Positions 1 through 9,064 of a stretch of DNA of 64,000 nt are shown here, piece by piece. The stretch is taken from contig NZ_JANFQO010000001.1 in assembly GCF_024437735.1 (NCBI RefSeq), positions 1 through 64,000 of the forward strand, given 5' to 3'. Position 1 is the stretch's first letter, and each line of letters starts with the position of its first letter. The notes beneath the pieces are model-generated. The model was not told the origin of the DNA. It did not search any database and was given only the letters and a program-made list of their open reading frames with translations. A program made the position numbers and the translations under genes. The stretch is from Tahibacter harae (GTDB lineage Bacteria > Pseudomonadota > Gammaproteobacteria > Xanthomonadales > Rhodanobacteraceae).

Positions 1-95
1 TGATCAGCGATTGGATCCAGTTCTATAACACCCGGCGACCGCATCAGGCGCTGGGCATGAAGACACCCGCTGAGGCGTATCGATTAGCGGCGTGA
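1..95 (+). CDS. IS3-family transposase (integrase core), C-terminal fragment cut by window edge
   Basis: The frame open from the window edge to the TGA at 93-95 reads WIQFYNTRRPHQALGM and then TPAEAY, the standard C-terminal end of the rve-type integrase (OrfB) of IS3-family elements. Only about 30 residues are visible, so the DDE residues lie outside. The element's right inverted repeat should follow closely; the TGACC...GGTCA pair around 93-118 may belong to it, but without the left end this cannot be confirmed. It marks the left edge of the accessory region. Confidence 0.8.
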   Translation, partial: ISDWIQFYNTRRPHQALGMKTPAEAYRLAA

Positions 96-282
96 CCTGT
101 GCAGAAACCGCTGGGTCATTACACTACGGTGGTGGCACACGCTGACAACGGCCAATGCGGTGATGCCACCAGCACTGTATCGCGCGTTGCCAGCCAGGCA
201 GTATCGAATACGCCATTGATCTGCAGGCGGCAAAGGCCCAGCTTGCCCGGGCCCCGTCTGCCGAAATGGCGCGATTCGGTCC

Positions 283-2997
283 TCACGGCTTGCAGCCGGC
301 GTCTCGAATGCGCATCGCTGCCTCTCCCGGCAAATCCATCGCCAAGGGTTGCCGTGCGCCTTCGAGCAATACCGCCGGATGGCTGCCAGATCTTGCGACG
401 CCAACAGCGAGCCGCGTACCCGGCTCCGCGTCCGCCCAGGCACCGGCCCGTTCCTCGCCGCGCGCGCTGACCGTCACGAGCCGCACACGCGGAGCACGCT
501 GCAGGTTCAGCCGCTCGACACGGAAACCGCTGCCATCCGCAGCCGAAGCACGCAGCACGGTTTCCACCACCGAACGGGTTCGCGGCAGTACGGGCAACGT
601 GAACAACGGCGTACCTGCATCGAAGAGCTCCGCGACCGAGTCGCCAGCCGAAGCTTCGCATGCGACGAGCAACGGCTTGCCGTCGCCGTTGCCATCACGA
701 CTGGATCCGACAACGCTACCCGCGCGATCAACGCCAACACCGTCCATGATCGATTCGAAACCGTCCTGGAACAACGCCAGCGCCGTGCTGTCGCCGGCGC
801 TCTGCGCATCGGCGGTGACCGTGTACTCCACGCTGCCGCCCTGCGCATTCATCAGCACCGGCGCAGTCACTTGCCAGCTCAGGCTCGCTCCCGCCGGCAG
901 AAAAACGGTGTTGTCACTGAGCGGCCCCATACCACTGGCAACGCAGGATGCCCCGTTTCCGGCACCCACGCAGGTCCAGCTCATCTGCGCCGCATCCAGC
1001 TGCGGCGGCAGCGCGCCGGTGACGGTGATGGGGCCCGCATCGCCCGTGCCGCTGTTGCTCAGCGTCACCCCGTAGTTCAGCAGTTCGCCGTAGCGGGCGT
1101 AGTCGCGGCCGTCGCTGACGCTCAGACTCAGGTCCGGCAACCCGGCAAACGTTGCCGAGCAGATCGTGGGGCCGTCCACCGTGACCGTGGCGCTCGGCGC
1201 GGTTCCCGCCGCCGCACAATCATCACCCCAGCTGCCAAAGCGGTAACCCGCATCCGCGGTAGCCGTCAGCGTGACGCTGCTGCCGGTGGGCACACTGGTG
1301 GTGCACTGGCCCGCGCTGCAGGCAAAGAAGACGAGGCTGCTGGTCACCAGGCCGTGCGCCGGCGCGGGCGGCAGCGCGAGGGTCAGGCAATCCATGTCCA
1401 CCGCGGTCTGGGTGGCCTGGGTGCCGGCGGTGGCCGCGTCGCCGTCGGTCAGCGCGCTGACGGGCAGGCCGCTGACGGCGCCGTCGGCGTAGATGTTGCC
1501 CTGGTTGGCGATACTCAAATGCACACTGCAGTCGCTGGAATGCTTGACGCGCGCGCGGAACCGCAGCGTGGTCTGCGCGCCGGCAGCGAGCTGCCCGCCC
1601 TGCACGGCGTTCGCGCCCTGGCCAAGGCGGAAAACGAGGCTGTTGCTGGAGAGGACGAACTCGGCCTGGTCATCGCCCTGCGCATCGGTCATTGCGCCGA
1701 CAGTGGCGCCGCCGGTCACTTCCAGCGAACCGGGCACGTATTCCAGCTCCGCCGGCAGCGCATTGGTAAAGCGCAGCGCCTGTGCATCTTCGTCGCCGCT
1801 GTTGGTCACGGTCGCGCTGTACTCCAGCACGTCGCCCGGCCGCACGGCGCCGCCGTCGAGATCGGTCACGCGCAGGCTGCTGGTGCCGAAATCCGCGGCC
1901 GTGGTCGGAATGGCCGTGACCAGGCTGGCCAGCCAGGCCGTATCGGTCGAGGTTTGCGCAGTCAGGCCGGCGGAAGTCTGGCCGGGACTGAGCAGCGCGC
2001 TGACATCGGCCACATCCAGGTCGAGGCCGGACAGGCTGGCGGCCGTGCCGCTGAGCTGTGGGAGGTCGCCGGCCCGACTGACGGCAGCGCCGAGATGGCT
2101 GCGCGTGCTGTTGAAGAAATTGTCCGCGGGATTGAGCGCGTTGCTCAGCGCCGTGCCGTTGAACAGCAACTGGTCGCCGCTGACGCTGTCGCCATCCAGC
2201 GCCACCACGCCCACGCTGCCGCTGTAGCCAGCGGCGGGCACCTGGAAGCCCGCCACCGAAACCGTCGCCGGCGCGCCGTCGGTAATCAGGTCCAGGCCAT
2301 CATGAAGGCTGAGCTGGCGCAGGGGTTCGCTGTCCAGCCGGTACAGCACCACCAGCCACCAGCCCGTGGCCGCAGTGCTGTTGTTCAGATTGACGAGGGA
2401 AATGGTGTCCACGTCGGAAACGCGGTAGATGCCGCTGCCGGCCTGCTCCACCAGCGCGGTCACATCGGCCACGGCCGTGTAGCTGTTCGGCGCGGCGCGG
2501 TACGACTGGACCGCGCTAACCGCTACCGAGAAGGCGCCGGGGCGGTCGAGCGTGACCGCCGTATCCGTGCCGGAGGCCAGGTTGCCGGCCCAGTACAGAT
2601 AGGCCTGCGTGATCTGCGCGCCGGGCGGGATCTGCAGCACGGCCGAGCTGCGCGCCTGGGCCACGGTGATGCTGGCATTGGCCTGGGCCTGACCAGCGGC
2701 GGGCGCATCGGCGCGCCAGAACACATCGGGCGCGCTATCCCCCGTGTTGGTACCGCAGGGGCCAAGGATACCGACCAGCGGCGACGGCATGCCGGGCCCG
2801 CAATCCTGCGCCAGCGTGTTGCCGATCAGCAGGAAATTGCCACGCTGCACGACCTGGGTGCGCAGCGCCGGTGCCGCCTGGGCCACGCCGGTGAGCAGAG
2901 CCAGCAGGAACACCCGCCGCACAAGCCCCGGGCCGCGGCGCGGCCGCTGGCTGGTGTATGGCGTTTCATCACGAAGATGGCAAAAAGCACGCAGCAT
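283..2997 (-). CDS. Large exported DUF11-type repeat protein with internal FE motif
   Basis: About 904 residues. The ATG at 2997 is chosen over an upstream GTG because AGGGGAAC precedes it. A signal peptide ends near AQA/AP (residue 41). A beta-rich domain follows (AYLYWAGN near residue 130), then a DUF11-like Ig-type repeat (about 385-510), a divergent InlB-type repeat with GYRFGSWGDDC (about 545-625), and a second DUF11-like repeat (about 628-735). At 743-748 stands FQDGFE, the motif that ends two other exported proteins in this window; here about 156 residues follow it. Likely a surface or secreted adhesin-like protein, exact role unknown. It lies downstream of the KefB-like gene on the same strand. 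Confidence 0.8.
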   Translation of the reverse strand: MLRAFCHLRDETPYTSQRPRRGPGLVRRVFLLALLTGVAQAAPALRTQVVQRGNFLLIGNTLAQDCGPGMPSPLVGILGPCGTNTGDSAPDVFWRADAPAAGQAQANASITVAQARSSAVLQIPPGAQITQAYLYWAGNLASGTDTAVTLDRPGAFSVAVSAVQSYRAAPNSYTAVADVTALVEQAGSGIYRVSDVDTISLVNLNNSTAATGWWLVVLYRLDSEPLRQLSLHDGLDLITDGAPATVSVAGFQVPAAGYSGSVGVVALDGDSVSGDQLLFNGTALSNALNPADNFFNSTRSHLGAAVSRAGDLPQLSGTAASLSGLDLDVADVSALLSPGQTSAGLTAQTSTDTAWLASLVTAIPTTAADFGTSSLRVTDLDGGAVRPGDVLEYSATVTNSGDEDAQALRFTNALPAELEYVPGSLEVTGGATVGAMTDAQGDDQAEFVLSSNSLVFRLGQGANAVQGGQLAAGAQTTLRFRARVKHSSDCSVHLSIANQGNIYADGAVSGLPVSALTDGDAATAGTQATQTAVDMDCLTLALPPAPAHGLVTSSLVFFACSAGQCTTSVPTGSSVTLTATADAGYRFGSWGDDCAAAGTAPSATVTVDGPTICSATFAGLPDLSLSVSDGRDYARYGELLNYGVTLSNSGTGDAGPITVTGALPPQLDAAQMSWTCVGAGNGASCVASGMGPLSDNTVFLPAGASLSWQVTAPVLMNAQGGSVEYTVTADAQSAGDSTALALFQDGFESIMDGVGVDRAGSVVGSSRDGNGDGKPLLVACEASAGDSVAELFDAGTPLFTLPVLPRTRSVVETVLRASAADGSGFRVERLNLQRAPRVRLVTVSARGEERAGAWADAEPGTRLAVGVARSGSHPAVLLEGARQPLAMDLPGEAAMRIRDAGCKP

Positions 2998-3182
2998 GAA
3001 GGTTCCCCTGTGAACCTGGTGAAGCACGGAATGATGCCGCCGGCTGTGGCGGAAAACATGGCGGTATGCGGCGATCGCCGAACAGCGCGCCTGCCGCGAA
3101 AAGCGGCTCGCACGCGCATTTTTCCGCGCGGGATTCTAAGCGCAAAGCCGCGGCGGAAACTTCGGTTCCGCGACGGCCTGCT

Positions 3183-4949
3183 TCAGTCCGCGCTACCGGG
3201 CTGCTGCTGCGGCTTGCCGCTGAAGAACGCCCTGCCCGCCTGCGGCCCTTCGGCCAGCTCCAGCGCCAGGCGGCGGCGGTCGCGATCGCGCACCTGCGCG
3301 TCGATCTCGGCGATCTCCGCTGCCGTCGCGCCGAGTTTTTCCAGCGCCGCCGCCCCCAGCACCAGGGCGGATTCAAACGTCTCGCGCACCTGCAGATCGG
3401 CGCCGGCGTGGATAAGCTCCAGGCTGTGGCGGCGGTCATTGGCGCGCGCCAGCACGGGCACCTCGGGGAATTCCGCCTTCAGCAGATGGGTGATGCGCGT
3501 GCCGTCCGCCGGCTTGTCCACGCAGACCAGCACCACGCGCGCCCGGCCCGCGCCGGCCGCATGCAGGATATCCAGGCGCGTGCCGTCGCCGTAGTACACA
3601 TCGAAATCGAACTCGCGCGCGGCGTCGATCATCTCCACATCGTTGTCGATGATGGAAATGTCATAGCCGCGCGCAAACAGGAACTGGCTGGCGATCTGCC
3701 CCACTCGCCCGAAGCCGATGACCAGGGCCACGCCCTTCAGGTCCGCCGGCTGCGCATAGCCTTCCGCCGATGGCGTCGCGCCGCGCTGCAACAGGTTCCA
3801 CAGCGCCACCGCCACCGGCGTCAGCGCCATGGACAGAATGATGATGGCGGTGAGCTGGGCATTTTCCTCCGCAGTGATGATGCCGGCATTGCCCGCCGCG
3901 GCGTACAGCACGAAGGCGAACTCGCCGCCCTGGGCCATATACACCGCGCGTCCCAGCGCCTCGCGATGCTGCGAGCGGAACAGCCGCGCCACACCGTAGA
4001 TCACCAGCCCCTTGACCAGCATGTACGCCGCGACAAAGAACAGGATCAGCCGCCAGCTCGATGCCACCACAGAAAGGTTCAGCGACATGCCCACGGCCAG
4101 GAAGAACAGCCCCAGCAACACCCCGCGGAACGGTTCGATATCCACTTCCAGCTGATGGCGGAAACTGGATTCCGACAACAGCACGCCCGCAATGAACGCG
4201 CCCATGGCCATCGACAGCCCGCCCAGCTCCATCACATACGCCGCCCCCAGCACCACCAGCAACGCCGCCGCCGTCATCACTTCCCGCGCCCGCGCGTTGG
4301 CCAGCAGGCCGAACAACGGATTGAGCAGATAGCGCCCCGCCACCACCAGGCCCACGATGGCGCCGGCGCCTATGCCGATTGCCTTCCAGCTCACACCGCC
4401 CTGCGCTGCCGCCCCCGGCGCAATCGGCGCGAGGAAAGCGACCAGCGCCAGCAGCGGCACGATCATCAGGTCTTCCAGCAACAGAATCGCCACGATGCGC
4501 TGGCCGCCTTCGGAGGTCAGCTCACCGCGTTCTTCCAGCATCTGCATCACGATTGCTGTGGAGGTCAGCACGAAGCCGGCGCCTGCGACGATGGATCCCG
4601 CCGCCGGATAGCCTGACGCGATGCCGATGCACGCCAGCAACACCGAACAGACCAGTACCTGCACCAGCCCAAGGCCGAAGATCTGGTTGCGCATGCGCCA
4701 GAGGCGCGAGGGCTGCATCTCCAGGCCGATGATGAAAAGGAACAGGACTACGCCGAGTTCGGCGACGTGGAGCATGGCCGCGGGGTCGGTGAACATGCGT
4801 AGGCCGAAGGGGCCTATGGCGATGCCGCCCGCCAGATAGCCCAGCACCGAGCCCAGGCCCAGGCGCTTGAACAGCGGAGCGCCGATCACGGCTGCGCCGA
4901 GCAGGGTGATTACGGGGAGGAGGTCGATTCCGTGGGGTTCGGCGGACAT
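3183..4949 (-). CDS. KefB/KefC-type monovalent cation:proton antiporter (CPA2) with RCK domain
   Basis: 588 residues. The first about 380 residues form a chain of hydrophobic helices typical of the CPA2 Na+/H+ exchanger fold, opening with a GYLAGGIAIGPFGL segment close to that of KefB/KefC. A TrkA-N/RCK nucleotide-binding domain follows, with the Rossmann loop VIGFGRVGQ and the acidic strand end IIDND. This architecture is known for glutathione-gated K+ efflux proteins and for ligand-gated Na+ or K+/H+ antiporters; the transported ion cannot be read from sequence. No KefF/KefG ancillary gene adjoins it. It acts in the inner membrane. Confidence 0.9.
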   Translation of the reverse strand: MSAEPHGIDLLPVITLLGAAVIGAPLFKRLGLGSVLGYLAGGIAIGPFGLRMFTDPAAMLHVAELGVVLFLFIIGLEMQPSRLWRMRNQIFGLGLVQVLVCSVLLACIGIASGYPAAGSIVAGAGFVLTSTAIVMQMLEERGELTSEGGQRIVAILLLEDLMIVPLLALVAFLAPIAPGAAAQGGVSWKAIGIGAGAIVGLVVAGRYLLNPLFGLLANARAREVMTAAALLVVLGAAYVMELGGLSMAMGAFIAGVLLSESSFRHQLEVDIEPFRGVLLGLFFLAVGMSLNLSVVASSWRLILFFVAAYMLVKGLVIYGVARLFRSQHREALGRAVYMAQGGEFAFVLYAAAGNAGIITAEENAQLTAIIILSMALTPVAVALWNLLQRGATPSAEGYAQPADLKGVALVIGFGRVGQIASQFLFARGYDISIIDNDVEMIDAAREFDFDVYYGDGTRLDILHAAGAGRARVVLVCVDKPADGTRITHLLKAEFPEVPVLARANDRRHSLELIHAGADLQVRETFESALVLGAAALEKLGATAAEIAEIDAQVRDRDRRRLALELAEGPQAGRAFFSGKPQQQPGSAD

Positions 4950-5433
4950 GGGGGCCTTGGGTTGGGCTATTCGAGGGTAATATCAGCCAGAAACGTACTC
5001 AACATTCGAGGCGGCCAGCCAGGGTAGAGATCAATCGTCGCACTCCCCCGCTTGGCATGCGATGGACTCCAAATGTTGTAGAGCCGAAGCCGCGCCAAAA
5101 GGCCGCAGGCCGAAACCGTCAGGATATATCGGACGGCATCTCCTTCGCCTTTGGCAAAACCAGCAACCGCTTGTTGCAACGCACAACGCCAGCCCTGAGA
5201 GGTCGATCACTGTGGCAACAGCGATATACCGGGAACGGCACAGAAAACTGGCCCCCTCCGCTTCGCACTAAACAGCATGACCTCCAGAAGCTAGCCAAAC
5301 CAGCTCTCATCCCAAACGGCAGCTGCTGCGAGGCAGCGCACACAGCGTCCAACTCGGAAAACAATGTCTTACAGTGAATTTTTTGTATTATCGCCGTCAC
5401 GTCATCGGCAGGCCTTAGGGGAGGCGAAACCGA
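4950..5433. other. Intergenic stretch without a convincing gene
   Basis: Between the start of the antiporter and the start of the helicase. On the minus strand two short overlapping frames (4967-5179 and 5119-5400) read as possible tails of a degraded protein, but neither has a good ribosome site or recognisable domain. The last 60 bases are AT-rich, with TATTAT at 5386-5391 as a possible -10 element for the helicase gene and a strong ribosome site (AGGGGAGG) before its ATG. Confidence 0.5.
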
Positions 5434-7233
5434 ATGAATGCTACGACACCACGGCCGTTTGTCTCGTGCTCCTTTGAACAGCTAGAAAACCATTTCAAGA
5501 AAGCCAAGAAAGCCGGTGATACCGCCGTTCTGCGCGACCTTCAGCACGAACTGACTTTCAGGCACAAGAACCGGCATACACCAGGCTTAGCCGCTCAAGT
5601 AGTCGAAGCGCTGAGCTCGCCCCCGCTAACAAACAGAGCGCGAGCGGCAAAAGCTAAACAGTCGCCAGCACTAGAAAAATTAAAGCCGACAGTGCGGATT
5701 AGCGCATCGGCTACCCCACTGCCCCCCTCTCCTACCAAACGAACCACCACCGCCCGAACTCAGAAGCCCCCAAGCCCCATACCACGTGGCCGAGCGGGTT
5801 TGAGGCCAACTGAGGAACAGCAACAGGCGCTGGATGCCTTCGCACGTGGAGGTAGCATGAAAATCAACGCCTACGCGGGCGCAGGCAAGACATCCACTCT
5901 GAAAATGCTGGCCAACAGTACACGACATTGTGGTCAGTACATCGCGTTCAACAAAGCAATCGTCGCAGACACTCAAGGCGGCTTTCCGGCGAACGTCGAT
6001 TGCTCGACGCTGCACAGCTTGGCCTATCGAGCCATTGCGCCCAGCTACCGTGGCCTTACATCAAAGCTCACTGGAAAGATCAATGCGAACGAACTCGCTC
6101 AAGCCTTCGACCTGAAGCAGCAAGCCTTCGGGTCGGATTTGATTCTCGCCCCCCGGTCCCAAGCATTCCTGTTTCTGGATACCGTGCGCAGGTTCGCACA
6201 AAGCGCCGAGACAGCCATCCTTCCCGAGCACGTACCCTCACACGGTGCTCTGCGTGCGGCGTCGCCGGCAATAGTCCGGACCGTCCAGGCCTACGCGATA
6301 GCCGGCGCACAGAAGCTCTGGGACCGCATGGTAAGTCCCACCGACCTGATGCCGCTTGGTCACGATGGCTACCTCAAACTATGGGCGCTCTCGAGACCCC
6401 TCATCGGTGCTGATTTCATACTGCTGGACGAGGCCCAGGACACCAACCCGGTGGTGCTGGGTGTACTGGCGGATCAAGAGGCGCAGATGGTTTACGTAGG
6501 CGACAAGTACCAGCAGATTTATGAGTGGCGCGGGGCTGTCAACGCTATGGACACCATCCAGACCGACGCCACCGTTGAGCTGACAATGTCGTTCCGGTTC
6601 GGGCAAGCCATAGCTGATCTGGCGTCGAAGGTGCTGCGGCAGCTCGGCGCTACCTCGCCCATCCAAGGCAATCCCAAGGTGCGCAGCCACATCGGAGTAG
6701 TGAAGCCGGGCGCTGTGCTAGCTCGATCCAACGCAAGCACAATGAACGCCGTCATCGAAGCCCTGAATTCGGGACAGGCCCCGCATCTAGTTGGCGGCAC
6801 AAATGAGCTAAAGGCGCTGCTGCGCGGAGTTGTATCGCTGAAAGCTGGACAACCTTGTGACGTTCCCGACTTCTTCGGCTTCACAACCTGGGCGGAGGTC
6901 GCAGAATTCGCACGAAGCGAAGAAGGGGCGTACCTACTCACCTTCGTAAACTTGGTCGAATCACTAGGGGAACGTCGGCTCTTGTGGGCTCTGGGCCGCA
7001 CCGTCGATGAAAATCGCGCTGACCTTATGATTTCCACAGGACACAAAGCCAAGGGGCGGGAATGGAAATCCGTACGGCTTATGGATGACTTTATGCGGAG
7101 CAAGCCTACGGCGCTCGATCGGGGGAATTCGGGTCATGACCCAGCTGAGCTTCGGCTGCTCTATGTCGCGCTGACGCGCGCCAAGATTGCGCTGGAAGCG
7201 CCCGCATCGATCCTTTCGCTTATTGGCACATGA
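5434..7233 (+). CDS. UvrD/Rep-like superfamily 1 DNA helicase
   Basis: 599 residues. The first about 120 residues are a helical segment plus a Pro/Thr-rich linker of no known family. The SF1A helicase core then shows TEEQQQALDAF (Q-motif region, 126-136), Walker A AYAGAGKTSTL (146-156), motif Ia-like CSTLHSLAYRA, Walker B LLDEAQD (330-336), motif III GDKYQQIYEWRGA, motif V-like STGHKAKGREW (534-544) and motif VI LLYVALTRAK (575-585). FNKA after Walker A resembles the FBH1/phage-type branch more than UvrD proper. No nuclease domain is fused. A predicted nuclease gene follows at 123 bp on the same strand. GC is lower than in flanking housekeeping genes, suggesting transfer. Confidence 0.88.
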   Translation: MNATTPRPFVSCSFEQLENHFKKAKKAGDTAVLRDLQHELTFRHKNRHTPGLAAQVVEALSSPPLTNRARAAKAKQSPALEKLKPTVRISASATPLPPSPTKRTTTARTQKPPSPIPRGRAGLRPTEEQQQALDAFARGGSMKINAYAGAGKTSTLKMLANSTRHCGQYIAFNKAIVADTQGGFPANVDCSTLHSLAYRAIAPSYRGLTSKLTGKINANELAQAFDLKQQAFGSDLILAPRSQAFLFLDTVRRFAQSAETAILPEHVPSHGALRAASPAIVRTVQAYAIAGAQKLWDRMVSPTDLMPLGHDGYLKLWALSRPLIGADFILLDEAQDTNPVVLGVLADQEAQMVYVGDKYQQIYEWRGAVNAMDTIQTDATVELTMSFRFGQAIADLASKVLRQLGATSPIQGNPKVRSHIGVVKPGAVLARSNASTMNAVIEALNSGQAPHLVGGTNELKALLRGVVSLKAGQPCDVPDFFGFTTWAEVAEFARSEEGAYLLTFVNLVESLGERRLLWALGRTVDENRADLMISTGHKAKGREWKSVRLMDDFMRSKPTALDRGNSGHDPAELRLLYVALTRAKIALEAPASILSLIGT

Positions 7234-7356
7234 GAGGACGCCATTTCAATTTTCGACACATCACTACTTTCTGATTGCTTCCGACCATAAACTACGCCAG
7301 GTAACACTCAGACATAGATGCAAGAGAATCCAACCTGAGCTCACTATTCACCTGCC

Positions 7357-8142
7357 ATGTACGACCCAACTATTGCCAATAAAATCATTGAAAGTAGCGG
7401 AAATTCCCTTCACTCGCGTGTTGCAGCATGGTTTAAAAACAATGACTGGAGTCTACTAGTCAGCCCTTACTACGTCGATCAATCGCAAAACAAGGCGCGC
7501 GAGATCGATCTTATTGTGGAGAAAGCTGTTCCTGTATTAGACAGGTGGAACGAAAGACATAAGGGATACGTCGTAGTTCGACTTTATGTTGAATGCAAGT
7601 ACATTTACTCTCACTCCGTATTCTGGTTTGCCGACAAGGATAAGCTCGCAGCCGAACAGCTTGTGCTTAGCACCGGAGCTTTTGCTGCCGATGGTACTCA
7701 AACAAAAAACCACCACTATCTTTCTACGTGCCCACAAGTCGCCAAGGTTTTTGCGACGGAAGCGAAGTCCCAAGAGCAAGAGCCGTTCTACAAGGCTTTG
7801 AGCCAAGTCCTAGGCGCCCACGTCTCAATGCATAGTCGCCCTTCGTTTGCGCTATCAATTCGCAGGCCAGAGCTCGACGCACCGCGCCGCCTTGACTTTC
7901 CAGTTGTAGTTTGTAGCAATTTCACAAAACTGCACAGAACTGATTTTTTCCTAGAATCTGCGCCGTCTGGCATAGAAGACAATTTTCAGATTGAAGTGCA
8001 GTATGCCTACCCAGATGGCGACCGCAACCGCTCACGTTACTTTCTCATCGACGTAATTGAATTTGACCGACTGAGAGAATTTTGCGATCTAATAATGCAT
8101 GACGCTGCTGTTGCAGCCGAGTTCTTTACATCACAGCGCTGA
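7357..8142 (+). CDS. Predicted PD-(D/E)XK-type nuclease, partner of the helicase
   Basis: 261 residues, not a family I can name. Near the N-terminus SLHSRVAAWFKNNDW is followed by AREIDLIV (D51) and LYVECKY (E79, K81), which fits the D...ExK signature of restriction-endonuclease-like folds: a helix, then a strand with Asp, then a strand with Glu-x-Lys. The C-terminal about 130 residues are mixed and unassigned. No signal peptide. The start ATG lacks a clear Shine-Dalgarno site, so translation may be weak or the start may differ. It is AT-richer than the surroundings and is followed by an AT-rich tract. Co-orientation with the helicase suggests a restriction or anti-phage function; this is inference. 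Confidence 0.6.
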   Translation: MYDPTIANKIIESSGNSLHSRVAAWFKNNDWSLLVSPYYVDQSQNKAREIDLIVEKAVPVLDRWNERHKGYVVVRLYVECKYIYSHSVFWFADKDKLAAEQLVLSTGAFAADGTQTKNHHYLSTCPQVAKVFATEAKSQEQEPFYKALSQVLGAHVSMHSRPSFALSIRRPELDAPRRLDFPVVVCSNFTKLHRTDFFLESAPSGIEDNFQIEVQYAYPDGDRNRSRYFLIDVIEFDRLREFCDLIMHDAAVAAEFFTSQR

Positions 8143-8292
8143 TCGAACTGACACTCATTAAAATTTTTATATAAAATTAATTATGCGTTATATTTATATA
8201 TATAGCGCAAAATCATGCGCACATCAGGGATGACCTGAACAAATCCGACCTAATTACACTGAGATGGCCCCAGCCAAACCAGAGCACGTGCG
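8143..8292. other. Very AT-rich tract ending the helicase/nuclease block
   Basis: Bases 8155-8210 are almost pure A/T in a high-GC genome and contain an imperfect inverted repeat GCGTTATA (8185-8192) / TATAGCGC (8201-8208). It could be a terminator-like structure for the nuclease gene, a promoter, or a relic of the transferred block's edge. No coding potential is evident. Confidence 0.45.
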
Positions 8293-8403
8293 ATGAACCA
8301 AATAAGTTTCGGATAGCGAGTGCGCAAGCGAAAGCGCACACATCGAGAAACGTTTCTGTGGGAAGTCCGGCAGGTGATTCCGTGGGCGACTGCAAAAGCC
8401 GCC
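8293..8403 (+). pseudogene. Relic of an IS5-family transposase N-terminus
   Basis: ATG at 8293 opens MNQISFG, hits an in-frame TAG, and continues in the same frame as RKRKRTHRETFL and QVIPW. This reproduces the start of IS5-family transposases (a KRK-x-TRRE-x-FL block followed by VPW) common in xanthomonads. After about residue 36 the similarity stops, so only a truncated, stop-containing relic remains. The following frame to 8679 does not read as transposase. It sits at the right edge of the helicase/nuclease block. Confidence 0.6.
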
Positions 8404-8830
8404 GAACTGGCACCGCTCAAACGGAACGCCCGATTCAACAACTTTCGATTGCTGGGACAGATCGGCAAAGTTCCGTCGGTAGAAGCTGAAGCTGCCTATT
8501 ATCGACAATTCCACGAGTTCGCCACGGCAGCGTGCCTCACGCCAACGAGCCCACCGAATTGCCGGAGCGGTTCACGCCCCATCAACCATATGCAGCGGCG
8601 AATGGAGCTTATCCAAACTGCATACCTGATGCATCGACCACGCGGATTTCCTCGAGAGCAGACTACAAACGGGACATAACCATACCCTTGACGTGGCTCC
8701 CACCGAAGTAAACAATCCGCATGTTGTCGCCAATTCGGCAACCGGGCTTGGCAGCCCGAATCTACGGTGCACACAGCGCCGCACCGAACATCGGCGTTTT
8801 TTTTCGCCCGAAGTTTGTGCAGCGCCGTCT

Positions 8831-8956
8831 GCCGCTTTCTGGCGGCGGTGTGTGGGGAGCCGCGAGGCTCGCCGGTCCGTAGCCGGTCTGCCAACCCGCA
8901 CACCGTTCGCCACCCTTTTCGCATCCGTCTCGGGTGGCGACTCCATACAAAGGGAG
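8831..8956 (+). ncRNA. Strongly structured RNA candidate upstream of small ORFs
   Basis: By eye the plus strand folds into a compact set of helices. Hairpin 8831-8835/8842-8846 (GCCGC/GCGGC). A 10-pair outer stem 8847-8856/8895-8904 with one G-U. Inside it, directly stacked, hairpin 8857-8861/8866-8870 (GAGCC, GCGA tetraloop, GGCTC) and hairpin 8871-8876/8882-8887, giving a three-way junction. Then a perfect 9-pair stem 8907-8915/8932-8940, and a short stem CTCC/GGAG (8941-8944/8953-8956) that includes the ribosome site of the next ORF. The last stem could gate translation. It could equally be a cis-regulatory leader rather than a free RNA. No known family is assigned. Confidence 0.5.
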
Positions 8957-8962
8957 TTGACC

Positions 8963-9064
8963 ATGGAAGACCGGTACGCACGTTCCCGAGCCACTAGCCA
9001 ACGCTCGGCGCCCTCCTCCGCCCCTGCTGTGGTGTTTGCCTCGGGAGGGCTGCGCCATGTCTGA
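8963..9064 (+). CDS. 33-residue leader-type ORF overlapping the next gene
   Basis: ATG at 8963 follows GGGAG and begins MEDRYARSRATSQRS; the product is basic and Ser/Ala-rich and ends GGLRHV. Its stop TGA (9062-9064) lies inside the start of the next gene (ATGTCTGA, 9057-9064), so the two ORFs overlap by 8 bases in different frames and are probably translationally coupled. The ribosome site of the downstream gene (GGGAGG, about 9043-9048) lies within this ORF. It may act as a leader peptide; no function is known to me. Confidence 0.5.
   Translation: MEDRYARSRATSQRSAPSSAPAVVFASGGLRHV

Noticed and set aside
349-3594. 1081-codon plus-strand open frame
   Set aside because: It is antisense to the DUF11-type protein and the antiporter, has Arg/His/Gln-rich composition without domains, and no ribosome site; it is a high-GC shadow.
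4967-5179. 70-codon minus frame between antiporter and helicase
   Set aside because: It has some protein-like look (ATIDLYPGWPPRMLSTFL) but no ribosome site, no family and a competing frame; kept only as a note in the intergenic entry.
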